Shown here in pieces: positions 28,627-39,100 of a stretch of DNA of 64,000 nt. The stretch is taken from assembly GCF_014695715.1 (NCBI RefSeq), contig NZ_JACJOT010000002.1, forward strand, positions 1 through 64,000, written 5' to 3'. The notes beneath the pieces are model-generated. The model saw nothing but the letters and a program-made list of their open reading frames with translations. It searched no databases and had not been told where the DNA came from. The DNA comes from Microcoleus sp. FACHB-68 (lineage in GTDB: Bacteria > Cyanobacteriota > Cyanobacteriia > Cyanobacteriales > Oscillatoriaceae). Numbering within the stretch: the stretch's first letter is position 1; each line of letters begins with the position of its first letter. The translations under genes were made by a program, and so were the position numbers.

Positions 28627-29778
28627 TCAGCGCTTGCCCATAATAAAAGATGCCACTTCTATGTAGGCTTCTGCCGCTGCTTGTGGATTTGTTTTGGCAA
28701 TTAACTCCTGTGACCGCTTGCCCATAGAAGCAATTAAATCAGGATTATCTAGCAGCCGGCGCATTTGCTCAGCCAATTGTTGAGGATCGTGGGGGTCAAA
28801 AATATAGCCATTTTCTCCTTCAGCAATGAGTTCATAGGAAGCGGCTCCATTTGAACACAAGATTGGTTTGCCAAAAACCATCGCTTCAGGAACCACCATT
28901 CCCCAGACATCCTCATAAGTGGGAAAAACAAAAATATCAGCTTTGCTAAAATATGCTCCCAATTTACCATATTCAACCCATCCAATCCACTTTACCTGTT
29001 CTTCAAAATTACGCTCCTTAATAAAGGCTTCTAGTTCCTCTTGCTGATCGCCCCGGCCTACAATCAGCAAGGTATAATTTCGGTATCCCTGACTTTTTAA
29101 AATTGAACAAGCTTCCAAAAGCGTTTTCAGCCCTTTTCTCTGGGTAATTCGTCCCACATACAGAAAAGTTGGATGCTGTAAGTTAAGTTCTGGCAACTCA
29201 GTTGTTGCCATGCGTTTGAGCAAAGCTTCCGCATCGGGAACCAAATACGTTCTCTTGAAAATTTTACGTTCTGGTACTTTAAGCACTTCGATTAAATATT
29301 TTTTACCGGCTTCACTGTTGGCAACAAACGCATCCGCAAATCGGGCCAAGTTTCGCCGCACAACCGTTCGGAATCCAGAATCTCGAAAATCTGTATTTGG
29401 AGAACTCCCATCATAAATAATTGCAATCCGCCAGCCGCCTACAGGTTTTAATAGCACTGTTAGCACTGTCCACAAAGAAAAAGCCTGGGGAAACACAACT
29501 TGCGGCTTAAACTTCAGTAAATAACCGACAATGCTGGGGGATACAACGATAAAGCCGCGATTGTAACCTGTATCAATTTTCTCCGTTTCAACAAATTTTG
29601 TTTCGCCCACTAACTGAATGGCAGAAGCACCGGGGGCTGTCGGATCGAATCCCGGCCAAACCCGACCCGTATAAAAAACGGTATTTTTAAAAACTTTCGT
29701 AAACTCTTTTAAAACCGGCTGCCAATATGCCCCAAGTTCAACTTCTGGGACAAGCCAAGCGATACGAAGATCGTTCAT
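28627..29778 (-). CDS. GT4-family glycosyltransferase B
   Basis: Second GT-B fold transferase, 383 residues. The acceptor domain starts RIAWLVPEVELGAYWQPVL. The donor domain contains FLYVGRITQRKGLKTLLEAC, LLIVGRGDQQEELEAF and the E-x7-E motif in YEDVWGMVVPEAMVFGKPIL, then NGYIFDPHDPQQLAEQMRRL. Cytoplasmic, probably membrane-associated. It lies between the GT4 and GT2 transferases on the same strand, consistent with sequential addition of sugars to one repeat unit. Donor sugar unknown. Confidence 0.9.
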   Translation of the reverse strand: MNDLRIAWLVPEVELGAYWQPVLKEFTKVFKNTVFYTGRVWPGFDPTAPGASAIQLVGETKFVETEKIDTGYNRGFIVVSPSIVGYLLKFKPQVVFPQAFSLWTVLTVLLKPVGGWRIAIIYDGSSPNTDFRDSGFRTVVRRNLARFADAFVANSEAGKKYLIEVLKVPERKIFKRTYLVPDAEALLKRMATTELPELNLQHPTFLYVGRITQRKGLKTLLEACSILKSQGYRNYTLLIVGRGDQQEELEAFIKERNFEEQVKWIGWVEYGKLGAYFSKADIFVFPTYEDVWGMVVPEAMVFGKPILCSNGAASYELIAEGENGYIFDPHDPQQLAEQMRRLLDNPDLIASMGKRSQELIAKTNPQAAAEAYIEVASFIMGKR

Positions 29779-29865
29779 TACTGTTTCCTTAAAAACAACA
29801 AGCAGAAAGCGTAAAATGAGGCAAAACGCTCAAGCAAATTTTTCTATTTTTTGCCTTTTTACGGG

Positions 29866-30756
29866 TTATTTTTGACCTTTGAGCCGGCCTAATAAAGAAA
29901 TCCACAAGACGCGCCGATATGGGAGTAACCAATAAACCGGCCACAACAAACCGCAATGTCGCTGAGTCAGCACCTTCCACTCTTCCATCGGTTGAAGGAT
30001 AACATCTTGAAGTGCTAAACCTTTCGGTTGACCGACTTTATTTAATTCCTGACGTAGCTGCGCCTCTGTTCTTTGTGCCGGCTTCGGATTTTGCGAACAC
30101 GTTCCTAAATAGCCGGGAGCTATCCAGACTGTACATCCTTGCTGTTTCGCACGCAAACCGTAGTCCCAATCGCCGGCATAATGGACAAAAGCCGGATCTA
30201 GATTTCCCACCCTTTCTACCACCTGACGCGGAATCAGCACACAGTTACCGCATATCGTGTCACAAGGCTGTGCTTCTTGACTTGGTGGCAGGGGATCTAA
30301 GTTCAATGGATGCCACCAACGACTTTGCAGCATCCCGCCATAGGTAAACTTGCCGGTTTCGGGATCGCGGGTAGAGATGGCGATCACGGCTGCGGTATCA
30401 CCCTCAGAGGCAAGCCGGTGCGAGGTTGTCAGCAGCACATTCACCGCTTCTGGCTCGAGGAGGGTGTCATCATTGAGCCAGAGGTAATAATCATAATCCT
30501 CCTTAATCGCCTCCTCAAACGCCATCCGCATCCCGCCATTCCAAAACAAATTTCCATCCCCATGAAGAATCTTAACGGCAGGATAGGCTTGGCGAACAGC
30601 CTCTGCTGTACCATCCGTACTCGCATCATCCACAAGATATACGCTTATGGAAACTTCAGGAGGGAGAACTTGGTTAAACAGCGCCTCCAGACTTGCTAAA
30701 GTTTTCTGCTTGCGGTTGAAGCAAGTGATCAGGACTGCGATAGTGGTGTGTTTCAT
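29866..30756 (-). CDS. GT2-family glycosyltransferase
   Basis: GT-A fold inverting transferase of 296 residues. It opens AVLITCFNRKQKTLASLEAL, has the first Asp pair in YLVDDASTDGTAEAVR and the DxD-equivalent in YYLWLNDDTLLEPEAVNVL, then GNCVLIPRQVVERVGNLDP and HYAGDWDYGLRAKQQG. This pattern is typical of rhamnosyltransferase-like and related GT2 enzymes of O-antigen and exopolysaccharide loci. It is the first gene of the leftward transferase set. No membrane segment except a short hydrophobic C-terminal stretch. Confidence 0.9.
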   Translation of the reverse strand: MKHTTIAVLITCFNRKQKTLASLEALFNQVLPPEVSISVYLVDDASTDGTAEAVRQAYPAVKILHGDGNLFWNGGMRMAFEEAIKEDYDYYLWLNDDTLLEPEAVNVLLTTSHRLASEGDTAAVIAISTRDPETGKFTYGGMLQSRWWHPLNLDPLPPSQEAQPCDTICGNCVLIPRQVVERVGNLDPAFVHYAGDWDYGLRAKQQGCTVWIAPGYLGTCSQNPKPAQRTEAQLRQELNKVGQPKGLALQDVILQPMEEWKVLTQRHCGLLWPVYWLLPYRRVLWISLLGRLKGQK

Positions 30757-31188
30757 TGGCTCAAAAAAAGTTGCCTCTGGCTGTTAATCGTTACCGTCTC
30801 TCAGTCTATCGTGACTTCGCGGGAGTCTTTTGAAAGCCGGCTGTTTGACAGAATACCCAGATGCTTAGCCTAACAAACACTTTATAAGATTCGTTCTAAA
30901 CCAACTCTCAAACATGGGCAAGCGCAACTTGTATCAAAATATTTAAAATATTTAACATTTTTGAAGCAATTTGTTGCGTAAAAAAAAGTTTTACCTTGAT
31001 TTTTGGGCTTTTGCGTTACTTACTCATGTTTTCAGACTTGTTGCCTAGCAAAATCCGTAAGATCTCCCCTGACAAACAACTTTTTTAAGGTTATGCTGAA
31101 TTTAAAGGTGAAGGCAAGTCTCAAAAAGACGTTTTTAGCCGGCTTGCAGCTTCTTAATTATGCATTCAATAATTAGGATTAATAGGAT
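30757..31188. other. Divergent intergenic region in polysaccharide locus
   Basis: These 432 bases separate the leftward transferase operon from the rightward DxD-protein/galE genes. No gene was recognised. The centre (30930-30990) is AT-rich with several A/T tracts. Promoters for both directions must lie here. Confidence 0.5.
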
Positions 31189-32136
31189 ATGGAAGATTTT
31201 GGGGTAATCGTAATTTGTTGTGACCAAGACTATCTATTTGCCAAGGGTGTCTGTGCTAGCATTCGATACTTTTTGGGAGATGTTCCGATTTGTCTGTTGG
31301 TTGATGGGACATTTTCCGTGGCTGAGTTAGAAAAGGCATACGATGTTAAGGTGATTAATCGCCTGAACATGACTCATGAAGTTTTAAAAAAGAGAAGTTT
31401 TGGTTGGGGAACGACTCGGATGATTGCATTCTGGGAGAGTCCCTGGAAGCATTTCTTAGTTCTTGATGCAGATGTTGCAGTTTGGGGGAATGTGCTTAAA
31501 TATGCCAATTTTAAAGATTACGACTTGATTATTGATCAGCCTTGTTACGATTATCCTGAAGAAGCAATTACTGAGTATTTCTTTGATTTGCCGGTCTTTG
31601 AAGCCAATTTCCCAGGCTTTAACTGGCGGAAGCGTCCGTTTGTTTGTCCGGCTGTAATATTTGGCACCAGAGGAATTTTCAGCTTAGAGGAGTATGTCGA
31701 GATCCTCGATTTTATCGAGAAGTACCCAAATGTCTTTAAATATGGCGATATGGGATTCTTGAATTTTATGATATTCCGGGCAGCCGATGAAGGCAGACTG
31801 CGCTTGAAACAAGAAGACATTCAATTTCTAGTTCCAGATTTTGACCAGGAAGATGTGAAAAAGCGTTTTCCCATGACTGAAACTGGGCCGGTTGTGCAAA
31901 ATGACGATGCCAATGTTATTCATTGGTGTGGACCCAAACCAACTTTGTCTAATTCCCAAACTTATGCAGAACCGATGAGTTTCTTTCGCCGCAAGTTTAT
32001 CAAGGATGCTTGGGGTTCAACGGGATTAACCGCAGAAATGGCATTGCAACGAGAGGATTTACAGCGCAATTTCTATGTTTACAATAAAAAGATTCGCAAA
32101 AAACTAGGAACCCTTGTGAAAGCGGGTAAAAACTAA
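31189..32136 (+). CDS. Putative GT-A glycosyltransferase, paralogue 1
   Basis: A 315-residue soluble protein with the layout of a GT-A nucleotide-sugar transferase: an N-terminal alternating strand/helix half (GVIVICCDQDYLFAKGVCAS, VPICLLVDG), then SPWKHFLVLDADVAVWGN with a DxD (Asp-Ala-Asp) preceded by hydrophobics, the usual metal and nucleotide site. A later conserved IHWCGPKP could be the C-terminal His motif seen in GT8-like enzymes. I cannot place it in a named family with certainty. It is closely similar along its length to the gene at 33502; the two flank galE. Role in the polysaccharide locus is inferred. Confidence 0.72.
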   Translation: MEDFGVIVICCDQDYLFAKGVCASIRYFLGDVPICLLVDGTFSVAELEKAYDVKVINRLNMTHEVLKKRSFGWGTTRMIAFWESPWKHFLVLDADVAVWGNVLKYANFKDYDLIIDQPCYDYPEEAITEYFFDLPVFEANFPGFNWRKRPFVCPAVIFGTRGIFSLEEYVEILDFIEKYPNVFKYGDMGFLNFMIFRAADEGRLRLKQEDIQFLVPDFDQEDVKKRFPMTETGPVVQNDDANVIHWCGPKPTLSNSQTYAEPMSFFRRKFIKDAWGSTGLTAEMALQREDLQRNFYVYNKKIRKKLGTLVKAGKN

Positions 32137-32206
32137 AGGAAGTTATAACCGGCACCCCACACAAGTCGATATAATTTAGGCTCCAATAAATAGGAATGTT
32201 TTAACA

Positions 32207-33205
32207 GTGTCACAAGTTAAGCAAACGGTTCTGGTAACGGGTGGAGCCGGATATATCGGTTCTCATGCGGTGCTGGCGCTGCAACGTGCCGGTTATAATC
32301 CGATTGTTCTTGATAACCTGGTGTACGGACATCGGGAAATTGTCGAAAAGATACTGCAAGTTGAACTCATTGCCGGCGATACGAATGATCGTGCCCTTTT
32401 GGATCAGCTGTTTGCGACACACCAAATTGCAGCAGTCATGCACTTTGCCGCCTACGCTTATGTGGGTGAGTCCGTAACAGCTCCAGACAAATACTACCGC
32501 AACAACTTTACCGGCACTCTGACGCTGCTAGAAGCGATGCAAGCAGCGTCTGTTAAGAAATTTGTCTTTTCTTCCACTTGCGCTACCTATGGCGTACCGC
32601 ACACAATTCCCATCCCAGAGGATCACGATCAAAATCCGATCAATCCTTATGGAGCGAGTAAATTAATGGTTGAGCGAGTGCTGTCTGATTTTGATGTCGC
32701 CTATGACTTCAAATCAGTTTGGTTCCGCTATTTTAATGCTGCCGGCGCTGATCCGGGCGGATTGCTGGGCGAAGATCATAACCCAGAAACTCACCTCATT
32801 CCACTTGTGTTGCTAACCGCACTAGGCCGGCGTGAATCCATCTCAATTTATGGAACTGATTATCCCACTCCAGATGGTACTTGCATTCGCGACTATATAC
32901 ACGTCAGTGATTTAGCATCAGCTCATGTTTTGGGCTTACAGTATTTGTTAGAGGGTGGCAAGAGTGACGTATTTAACTTAGGTAATGGCAAAGGTTTTTC
33001 AGTTACAGAAGTGATTGAAACAGCCAAGGCTATTACCGGAAAAGAGATTAAAGCTGTTAAGTGTGATCGCCGTGCCGGTGATCCACCGGCTCTCGTTGGC
33101 AGTAGCGATAAAGCCAGAAAAATTCTTGGTTGGTGTCCTGAATACTCAAACTTGAGTGATATTTTGAGCCACGCATGGCAGTGGCACCAGCAGCGTCACC
33201 AATAA
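32207..33205 (+). CDS. galE: UDP-glucose 4-epimerase
   Basis: Interconverts UDP-glucose and UDP-galactose (or the N-acetyl forms), supplying donors to the locus. It has the Rossmann motif TGGAGYIGSHAVLALQRAGY, the FSSTCATYG active-site Ser/Thr segment, catalytic YGASK, and the C-terminal family motifs RYFNAAGADP, GEDHNPETHLIPL, GTCIRDYIHVSDLA and FNLGNGKGFSV. Length 332 is typical. The start is GTG at 32207. It lies 70 bases after one DxD protein gene and about 300 bases before the other. Substrate range (Glc or GlcNAc form) is not clear from sequence alone. Confidence 0.95.
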   Translation: MSQVKQTVLVTGGAGYIGSHAVLALQRAGYNPIVLDNLVYGHREIVEKILQVELIAGDTNDRALLDQLFATHQIAAVMHFAAYAYVGESVTAPDKYYRNNFTGTLTLLEAMQAASVKKFVFSSTCATYGVPHTIPIPEDHDQNPINPYGASKLMVERVLSDFDVAYDFKSVWFRYFNAAGADPGGLLGEDHNPETHLIPLVLLTALGRRESISIYGTDYPTPDGTCIRDYIHVSDLASAHVLGLQYLLEGGKSDVFNLGNGKGFSVTEVIETAKAITGKEIKAVKCDRRAGDPPALVGSSDKARKILGWCPEYSNLSDILSHAWQWHQQRHQ

Positions 33206-33501
33206 TTGCGCCGGACATCAAGCGGCAAGCCATGTCAAAATAGCCAGAAGTTGCTAAATTTATGATTGAGTCAAACTCCTGGGTTTTCCTAGCCGGCAAG
33301 CAGCCACTGCTGCGTTTAAAATCGCTGCCTGATCAGCTAGCATTTAGTTAAGTTGCCGTCTGTAAATCTATCGTTGGCAAGATTTAACTCAGACGCTAGC
33401 TTAATTAAATGTAAAGCAGTTGATTGTGGGAAGTGGCTCAAAGGCGTCCTCATCAAAAGCTCTTAATGACCGATCACCCAGCAAGGATGTAGTGAGCGAT
33501 T

Positions 33502-34440
33502 ATGGAAGATTTTGGCATTATCGTAGCTTGTTGTGCCTCAGATTACTTATTTGCCAAGGGTTGCTGTGCCAGCATCAGGCATTTCCTGGGTGATGTTCCC
33601 CTTGCTTTGCTGATTGACGGAACCTTTCCAGTCGATTCTATGGAAAAGGCGTATGGGGTTAAAGTCGTCAATCGCCTTAATGTTACCCACAAAGTTCTCA
33701 GGGAGAGAAGCTTTGGCTGGGGTAAAACCAAAATGATCGGGTTTTGGGAAAGCCCCTGGAAGCATTTTATGATGCTGGATGCAGATACGATGGTTTGGGG
33801 AAATGTCCTTAAATACGCGAATTTTAAGGACTATGACATGATTATTGACCAACCCTGTTACTCGTATACTGACAAAAACGTTACTAAATTCTTCTTTGAC
33901 ATTCAAGGAATTGAGCAACACTTTCCCGATTTTGATTGGCAAAAGTATCGAGATAATTATTACTGTACGGGGGTTTTCTTTGCGACACGGGATATTTTCA
34001 CATTGGATGAATATGTGGAAATTTTAGATTTCACAGAAAAGCATCCTGAAGTTTTTAAGTATGGAGAAATGGGCTTTTTAAATTTCATGATTTTCCGTGC
34101 CGTTCAACAAGGCAGAATTAAGGTGGGACAAGAAGATTTGCAACTGCTTGTTCCAGATTTTGATCAGCAGGAAATTAGAAAGCGCTTTCCAATGACAAAC
34201 TCTGGGCCGGTGCCGGCAGATGAAACGGCGACAGCAATTCACTGGTGTGGGCCAAAGCCAACCCTGGCAACATCCAAAGTGTATTCAGACCCGATGAGTT
34301 TCTTTCGGCGGAAATATTTGCGTGAAACAGAAGGTTTAACCGGCTTGCCGGCTGAAGTCTCACTGCAATTAGAAGATTTTCAGCGATTTGTCAATGTTTA
34401 CAAAGGCAAATTGCGCCGCCGGCTCGCTGCAAAAAAATAG
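33502..34440 (+). CDS. Putative GT-A glycosyltransferase, paralogue 2
   Basis: Paralogue of the 31189 gene, 312 residues, with the same MEDFGIIVACCASDYLFAKG opening, LDADTMVWGNVLKYANF (DxD), PCYSYTDKN in place of PCYDYPEEA, the FKYGEMGFLNFMIF block and IHWCGPKPTLATSKVYSDPM. The conserved blocks around the DxD and the His-Trp-Cys region are nearly unchanged, while the region after PCY differs, suggesting different acceptor specificity. As with its sister, assignment as a glycosyltransferase rests on the DxD and fold pattern. Last gene of the polysaccharide locus. Confidence 0.72.
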   Translation: MEDFGIIVACCASDYLFAKGCCASIRHFLGDVPLALLIDGTFPVDSMEKAYGVKVVNRLNVTHKVLRERSFGWGKTKMIGFWESPWKHFMMLDADTMVWGNVLKYANFKDYDMIIDQPCYSYTDKNVTKFFFDIQGIEQHFPDFDWQKYRDNYYCTGVFFATRDIFTLDEYVEILDFTEKHPEVFKYGEMGFLNFMIFRAVQQGRIKVGQEDLQLLVPDFDQQEIRKRFPMTNSGPVPADETATAIHWCGPKPTLATSKVYSDPMSFFRRKYLRETEGLTGLPAEVSLQLEDFQRFVNVYKGKLRRRLAAKK

Positions 34441-34485
34441 AGAAGCGTCCTAATTTTAAGGATGCCTAATCGTTATCAAGTTAAT

Positions 34486-34523
34486 TGCCGGTCGTCAGTG
34501 TAAAAATTGATTCATGACCGGCA
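34486..34523 (+). repeat. GCCGGTC/GACCGGC inverted repeat
   Basis: GCCGGTC at about 34486-34492 pairs with GACCGGC at about 34517-34523 around an A/T-rich loop, starting about 45 bases after the stop of the DxD paralogue. No T-run follows directly. It may help end transcription together with the hairpin at 34538-34560. Confidence 0.5.
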
Positions 34524-34537
34524 TTAACGAAAATCTT

Positions 34538-34560
34538 AAAATCTAACATCTAGATTTTTT
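34538..34560 (+). terminator. AAAATCT/AGATTTT hairpin with T-run
   Basis: AAAATCT at 34538-34544 pairs with AGATTTT at 34552-34558, and T's continue to 34560. It uses the same 7-base unit as other gene-end hairpins here. The rest of 34441-34770 holds no gene. Confidence 0.55.
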
Positions 34561-34770
34561 AAATTAAAAGTCAGATTTTTTGATACAAGCTGCGCTCGCC
34601 TAAAATTTAAACCTTTAAACAGCCTGGTTTTAGATGCTCTGTCTTTAGGTTATATCGGCATTTGTAAAAATCGTATTAAAATTAAATTATCTACAGGGTG
34701 CAGTGATTGGGAGGTAAAGCTTCCCATCTCCATGACCGTGTATGCAAAATTCGCGCTTAATTGATCCTTC

Positions 34771-35745
34771 ATGCCTTGGCAAAACGCCCAACTCATCCGC
34801 ACCCTTTCGGAGCGTTCAGGCCCAGTCGCCGACCTTGCCTTCAGTCCAGATGGTTTAATATTGGCAAGTGGTAGCTGCGACAGCACTGTAAAGCTATGGA
34901 ATTTGGAAACCGGCGATCGGCACCGCAGTCTGTTTGGCTATCCTTTAGGCGTTAATGCCGTTGCGATTAATTCTGATGGCACAATGCTGGCAATTGGTGC
35001 TCCAGATGGAACCGTTGACTTGTGGGACATGGAAACCGGCAAACGACTCCGCACACTCTGCGGACAAGGTCGAGTTACGGCAATCGTTTTTAGTCCAGAT
35101 GGGAAAACCCTTGTTTCCGGCAGCGATAACTCATTTTCTGATACCGTGTTTGCCACACCGGCTAACAAAGGCAATGCTGATGCCGGTGAAAGTCATGCCG
35201 GCAGTATCAACATTTGGCATTTAAGCACTGGCAAACTGCTTTACAACCTCTGCGATCCCTCTGTGCCGGTGAATGCGCTTTCTATCAGTCCTGACGGCAA
35301 CAGCTTAGTCAGTGGACATCGTGATGGTACTATCAATATTTGGCCTAAAAGCAGCCGGCCTCTACCCTCGCACACTCTTAATGGTCATCAAGATGCCGTT
35401 TACGCAATTGCCATTAGCTCGAATGGTCAAATTTTAGCGAGTGGCAGTGGGGATAAAACGATTAAGTTGTGGCAGCTAGCCAACGGCCAAAGTTCCACCA
35501 CTCTGATCGGTCATGCAGATGCAGTTTATACAGTGGCGCTGAGTCCTGATGGGCAACTTCTGGCGAGTGGTAGCGGTGATGGCACGATTACAATTTGGCA
35601 GATGAACACCGGCAAACGGCTTTGCTCTCTCACCGGCTATTCTCAGAATTTAAACTCAGTGATGTCCGTTGTCTTTAGCCCTGATGGCCAGAAGCTTGCC
35701 ACCGGCAGCGGAGATGGGACTATTAAAATTTGGCAGGCCAGCTAA
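34771..35745 (+). CDS. WD40-repeat beta-propeller protein
   Basis: Protein of 324 residues made almost wholly of seven WD40 repeats, each ending in a variant of the hydrophobic-Lys/Asn-Leu/Ile-Trp motif: VKLWNL, VDLWDM, INIWHL, INIWPK, IKLWQL, ITIWQM, IKIWQA. The typical blade sequence is HADAVYTVALSPDGQLLASG with GSGDGTI turns. Seven blades make a closed propeller, so it is complete, with no extra catalytic or kinase domain. Repeat 3 carries an insert (about residues 120-145). Such proteins are protein-interaction platforms; partner unknown. The ATG at 34771 lies directly before the first blade, with no signal peptide. Confidence 0.9.
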   Translation: MPWQNAQLIRTLSERSGPVADLAFSPDGLILASGSCDSTVKLWNLETGDRHRSLFGYPLGVNAVAINSDGTMLAIGAPDGTVDLWDMETGKRLRTLCGQGRVTAIVFSPDGKTLVSGSDNSFSDTVFATPANKGNADAGESHAGSINIWHLSTGKLLYNLCDPSVPVNALSISPDGNSLVSGHRDGTINIWPKSSRPLPSHTLNGHQDAVYAIAISSNGQILASGSGDKTIKLWQLANGQSSTTLIGHADAVYTVALSPDGQLLASGSGDGTITIWQMNTGKRLCSLTGYSQNLNSVMSVVFSPDGQKLATGSGDGTIKIWQAS

Positions 35746-36110
35746 AAAACTTTTCAATAATTGCACTCAGCAACCGCGCGGATTTGAAGTCGTTAAAGCG
35801 CCAACCGCTCAGACAGTGATCGCTTCCTGCTATTTTATCAATCCTAAACCCTAGCTTTTATTATCATAACTTAGCAAAAATAATAAAAATTTAATACATA
35901 TTATTATTCACTAAATTGAGTAACTTTAGCAACAATTCAGTATTTTCACTTGACACGCATGAGTAGGCTATCTTAGAACTAAGTAGTCTAAGGCACATCT
36001 TCCTTTTGATAGAAGACAGTTGAAATTAACAATCCACTGACGCATCTAGGTGGATACACATAACTGGAAGAAGCCGAAGGAGTTTGATTTACACTTCGGG
36101 AGATAAGTTG
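35746..36110. other. Leader of giant RTX gene
   Basis: These 365 bases between the WD40 gene and the giant adhesin-like gene hold no open frame of note. The central part (35870-35950) is AT-rich. A TTG at 36084 extends the giant frame nine codons upstream, but its AAGGAG is only one base away; GGGAG about eight bases before the ATG at 36111 makes the ATG the better start. Confidence 0.5.
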
Positions 36111-39100
36111 ATGCAGGCACTTGATGGCTCATTTGGGGATGATCTTCTTCAAGGTTCGCTAGAGAAAGATATTTTGAGGGGTCTTGCCGGTAAAGATACC
36201 GTGCTGGGCATAGAGGCAGATGATTATGCCAATGGCAACGAGGGTGACGACTACCTCAACGGCAACCACGGTAACGATACAGTTCGAGGGGGCCAAGCTA
36301 ATGATACTGTGCGGGGCGGTGCTGACGCTGACTGGGCCTATGGCGATTTGGGCGATGATACCGTTTATGGCGACAAAGGCAACGACACCCTATTAGGCGG
36401 ATGTGGCGACTTTGCGAACGCTGAAAATGATGGCAACGATCTGTTATTAGGCATAACCGGCGACGACTACCTTAACGGCAATGCCGGTGATGATTGGGTT
36501 GCCGGCAACGAAGGTCAAGATACCGTTCACGGTGGTCAAGGCAATGATACCTTGCACGGGGGATTTGACGATGACGTTTTATCAGGTGATCGCGGCAATG
36601 ACCGGCTTTTCGGCGACTTAGGTGCGGATACAATCACCGGCGGCAGTGGCAACGACTCTTTTGTTATCGGCAAACGCAACGATGTCCCCGGATTTCTTTC
36701 TACCGGCGGCGCTCAAATTAGGGATGCCGACTGGATTTTAGACTTTGAGGATGGGGTTGACTCAATTGAGTTAATCGGTGGATTAACCTTTGACGATTTA
36801 AATATCTTCTCAGGAACGGGAGAATATGCCGGTCATACGATTATTCAAGAAAGCATAACCGGCCAGTATTTAGCCATTTTGAAAGGAATTGAGAGCCGGT
36901 TAATCGACCGAAATGATTTTTTACCCTTGACGCCGGCACCCATTCCGACAGACGAAACCCCTGTTCCACAGCCAACACCGGAACCCACTCCCACACCGAT
37001 ACCAACGCCTATTCCCACTCCAATACCGACACCGGAACCGACACCGATCCCAACACCCATTCCCACACCGATACCGACACCGGAACCGACACCGGAAGCG
37101 ACTCCCATTCCCACACCGATACCGACACCGGAACCGACACCGGAACCGACTCCTATTCCCACTCCCATTCCCACACCAATACCGACGCCGGAACCAACTC
37201 CGATCCCAACACCCATTCCCACTCCCATTCCCACACCGGAACCGACTCCCACACCCATTCCCACACCGGAACCGACTCCCACACCCATTCCCACACCGGA
37301 ACCGACTCCTACACCAACACCAGAACCGACACCCACGCCAACGCCAACGCCAGTCAACCTCCCACCCACAGATATTACTCTTGCCGGCAATTCGGTTAAT
37401 GAAAACAGTCTTTCCGGGACAGTTATCGGCACTTTGTCAACCACTGACCGAGATGTGGAAGATAAACACACTTATGTACTACTGAATGATGCGAACGGTC
37501 GTTTTGTAATTGACGGAAACCAGTTACAAGTTGCGAATGGAGCATCACTAGACTTTGAAAAAGAGGCTAGCCACAGCATCAGTGTGCAAGTAACAGATAA
37601 TGCAGGCAATACTTTTGAAAAAGGTTTTTCAATTGCAATTAATAACACCAATGAAACGCCGAATGTTGCTTATCCGTTAAGCGATTTAACCGCCATTCAA
37701 GACACTTTCTTTAGCGTGATATTGAATGAAAATGCTTTTAACGATCCAGATGGAGATTCTTTAACTTATACAGCAAAACTTGCTGACGGGAGTCCTCTGC
37801 CTTCTTGGTTGAGTTTCGATCCGGCAACGCGAACCTTTTCTGGTACTCCAACCAATAGCGATGTTGGCCAGCTTTCTATTCAGGTGACAGCGGATGACGG
37901 CAATGGTGGCACTGTCAATAATACATTTGATCTAGAAGTTGCCAATGTTAACGATGTGCCGGCTTTTACTTCCACAGCGGTAACAAACGCCGAAGAAGAT
38001 AGTACCTACATCTACAACATCAGTACCACAGATCCAGATACCGGCGATTCCCTAACAATCGACGCAACTACACTTCCCTCATGGCTGATTCTCACAGATA
38101 ATGGAGATGGAACGGCTACATTAACCGGCACGCCAACCAATAGCGAAATCGGCAATCATAATGTTGTCTTACGCGTCAATGATGGCACAGTTGATGTTGA
38201 GCAAAACTTTACCATTACCGTTGCCAATGTTAATGATGTGCCGGTTTTTACTTCCACAGCAATAACAGCAGGAACCCAAGACGTTGCTTACAGCTACAAT
38301 ATCAGCACAACTGATGAAGATGGCAATCCTTTAACCATCAACGCAACAACACTTCCTTCATGGCTGACTCTCACAGATAACGGAGATGGAACCGCCACAT
38401 TAACCGGCATCCCAACAAATTCAGAAGTCGGTGATCATAATGTTGTCTTGCGTGTTAATGATGGCACAGTGGATGTTGAGCAAAACTTTACCATTACTGT
38501 CGCTAATGTTAATGATGTGCCGGCTTTTACATCAACACCTGTTACAAATGTAGATGAAGATAGCGCCTATAGCTACAATATCAGCACTACAGATCCAGAC
38601 CCCAGCGACTCCCTAACAATCGACGCAACCAATTTGCCATCATGGCTGATTCTCACAGATAATGGAGATGGAACGGCTACATTAACCGGCACGCCAACAA
38701 ATAGCGAAGTTGGTAATCATAATATTGTTTTACGGATTAATGATGGTACGGTTGATGTCGAGCAAAACTTTACCATTGCTGTCGCCAATGTTAACGATGC
38801 GCCGATTCTGATTGAAACGCCCGTCTCTTTGACTAATATTGACGAAGATTCTGCGATAAATATCAGTGATGCTGTCAATATTCCCGCGATTACTAGCTTA
38901 ATTTCTGATGCAGACACCGGCACAGTTAAAGGAATTGCCATCACTGCGGTTGATAACACCAATGGCAGATGGCAATACACCACCGATGGCAGCATTTGGA
39001 ATGATTTGTCTCCCACAACCGGCACTGTCGTAGATATCAGCACAGCGGCGCGATTGTTGTCTGTTGAGGTGGCGACAAACCGCATCCGATTTATTCCGGA

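Noticed and set aside
36960-37355. Looked at as a CRISPR array
   Set aside because: Repeats have no spacers of even size, lie within a coding frame and follow codon periodicity.
36845-37471. Leftward 208-residue frame made of Gly-Val repeats
   Set aside because: It is the antisense of the Pro-Thr codon tract of the giant RTX gene; the periodic sequence keeps every frame open.
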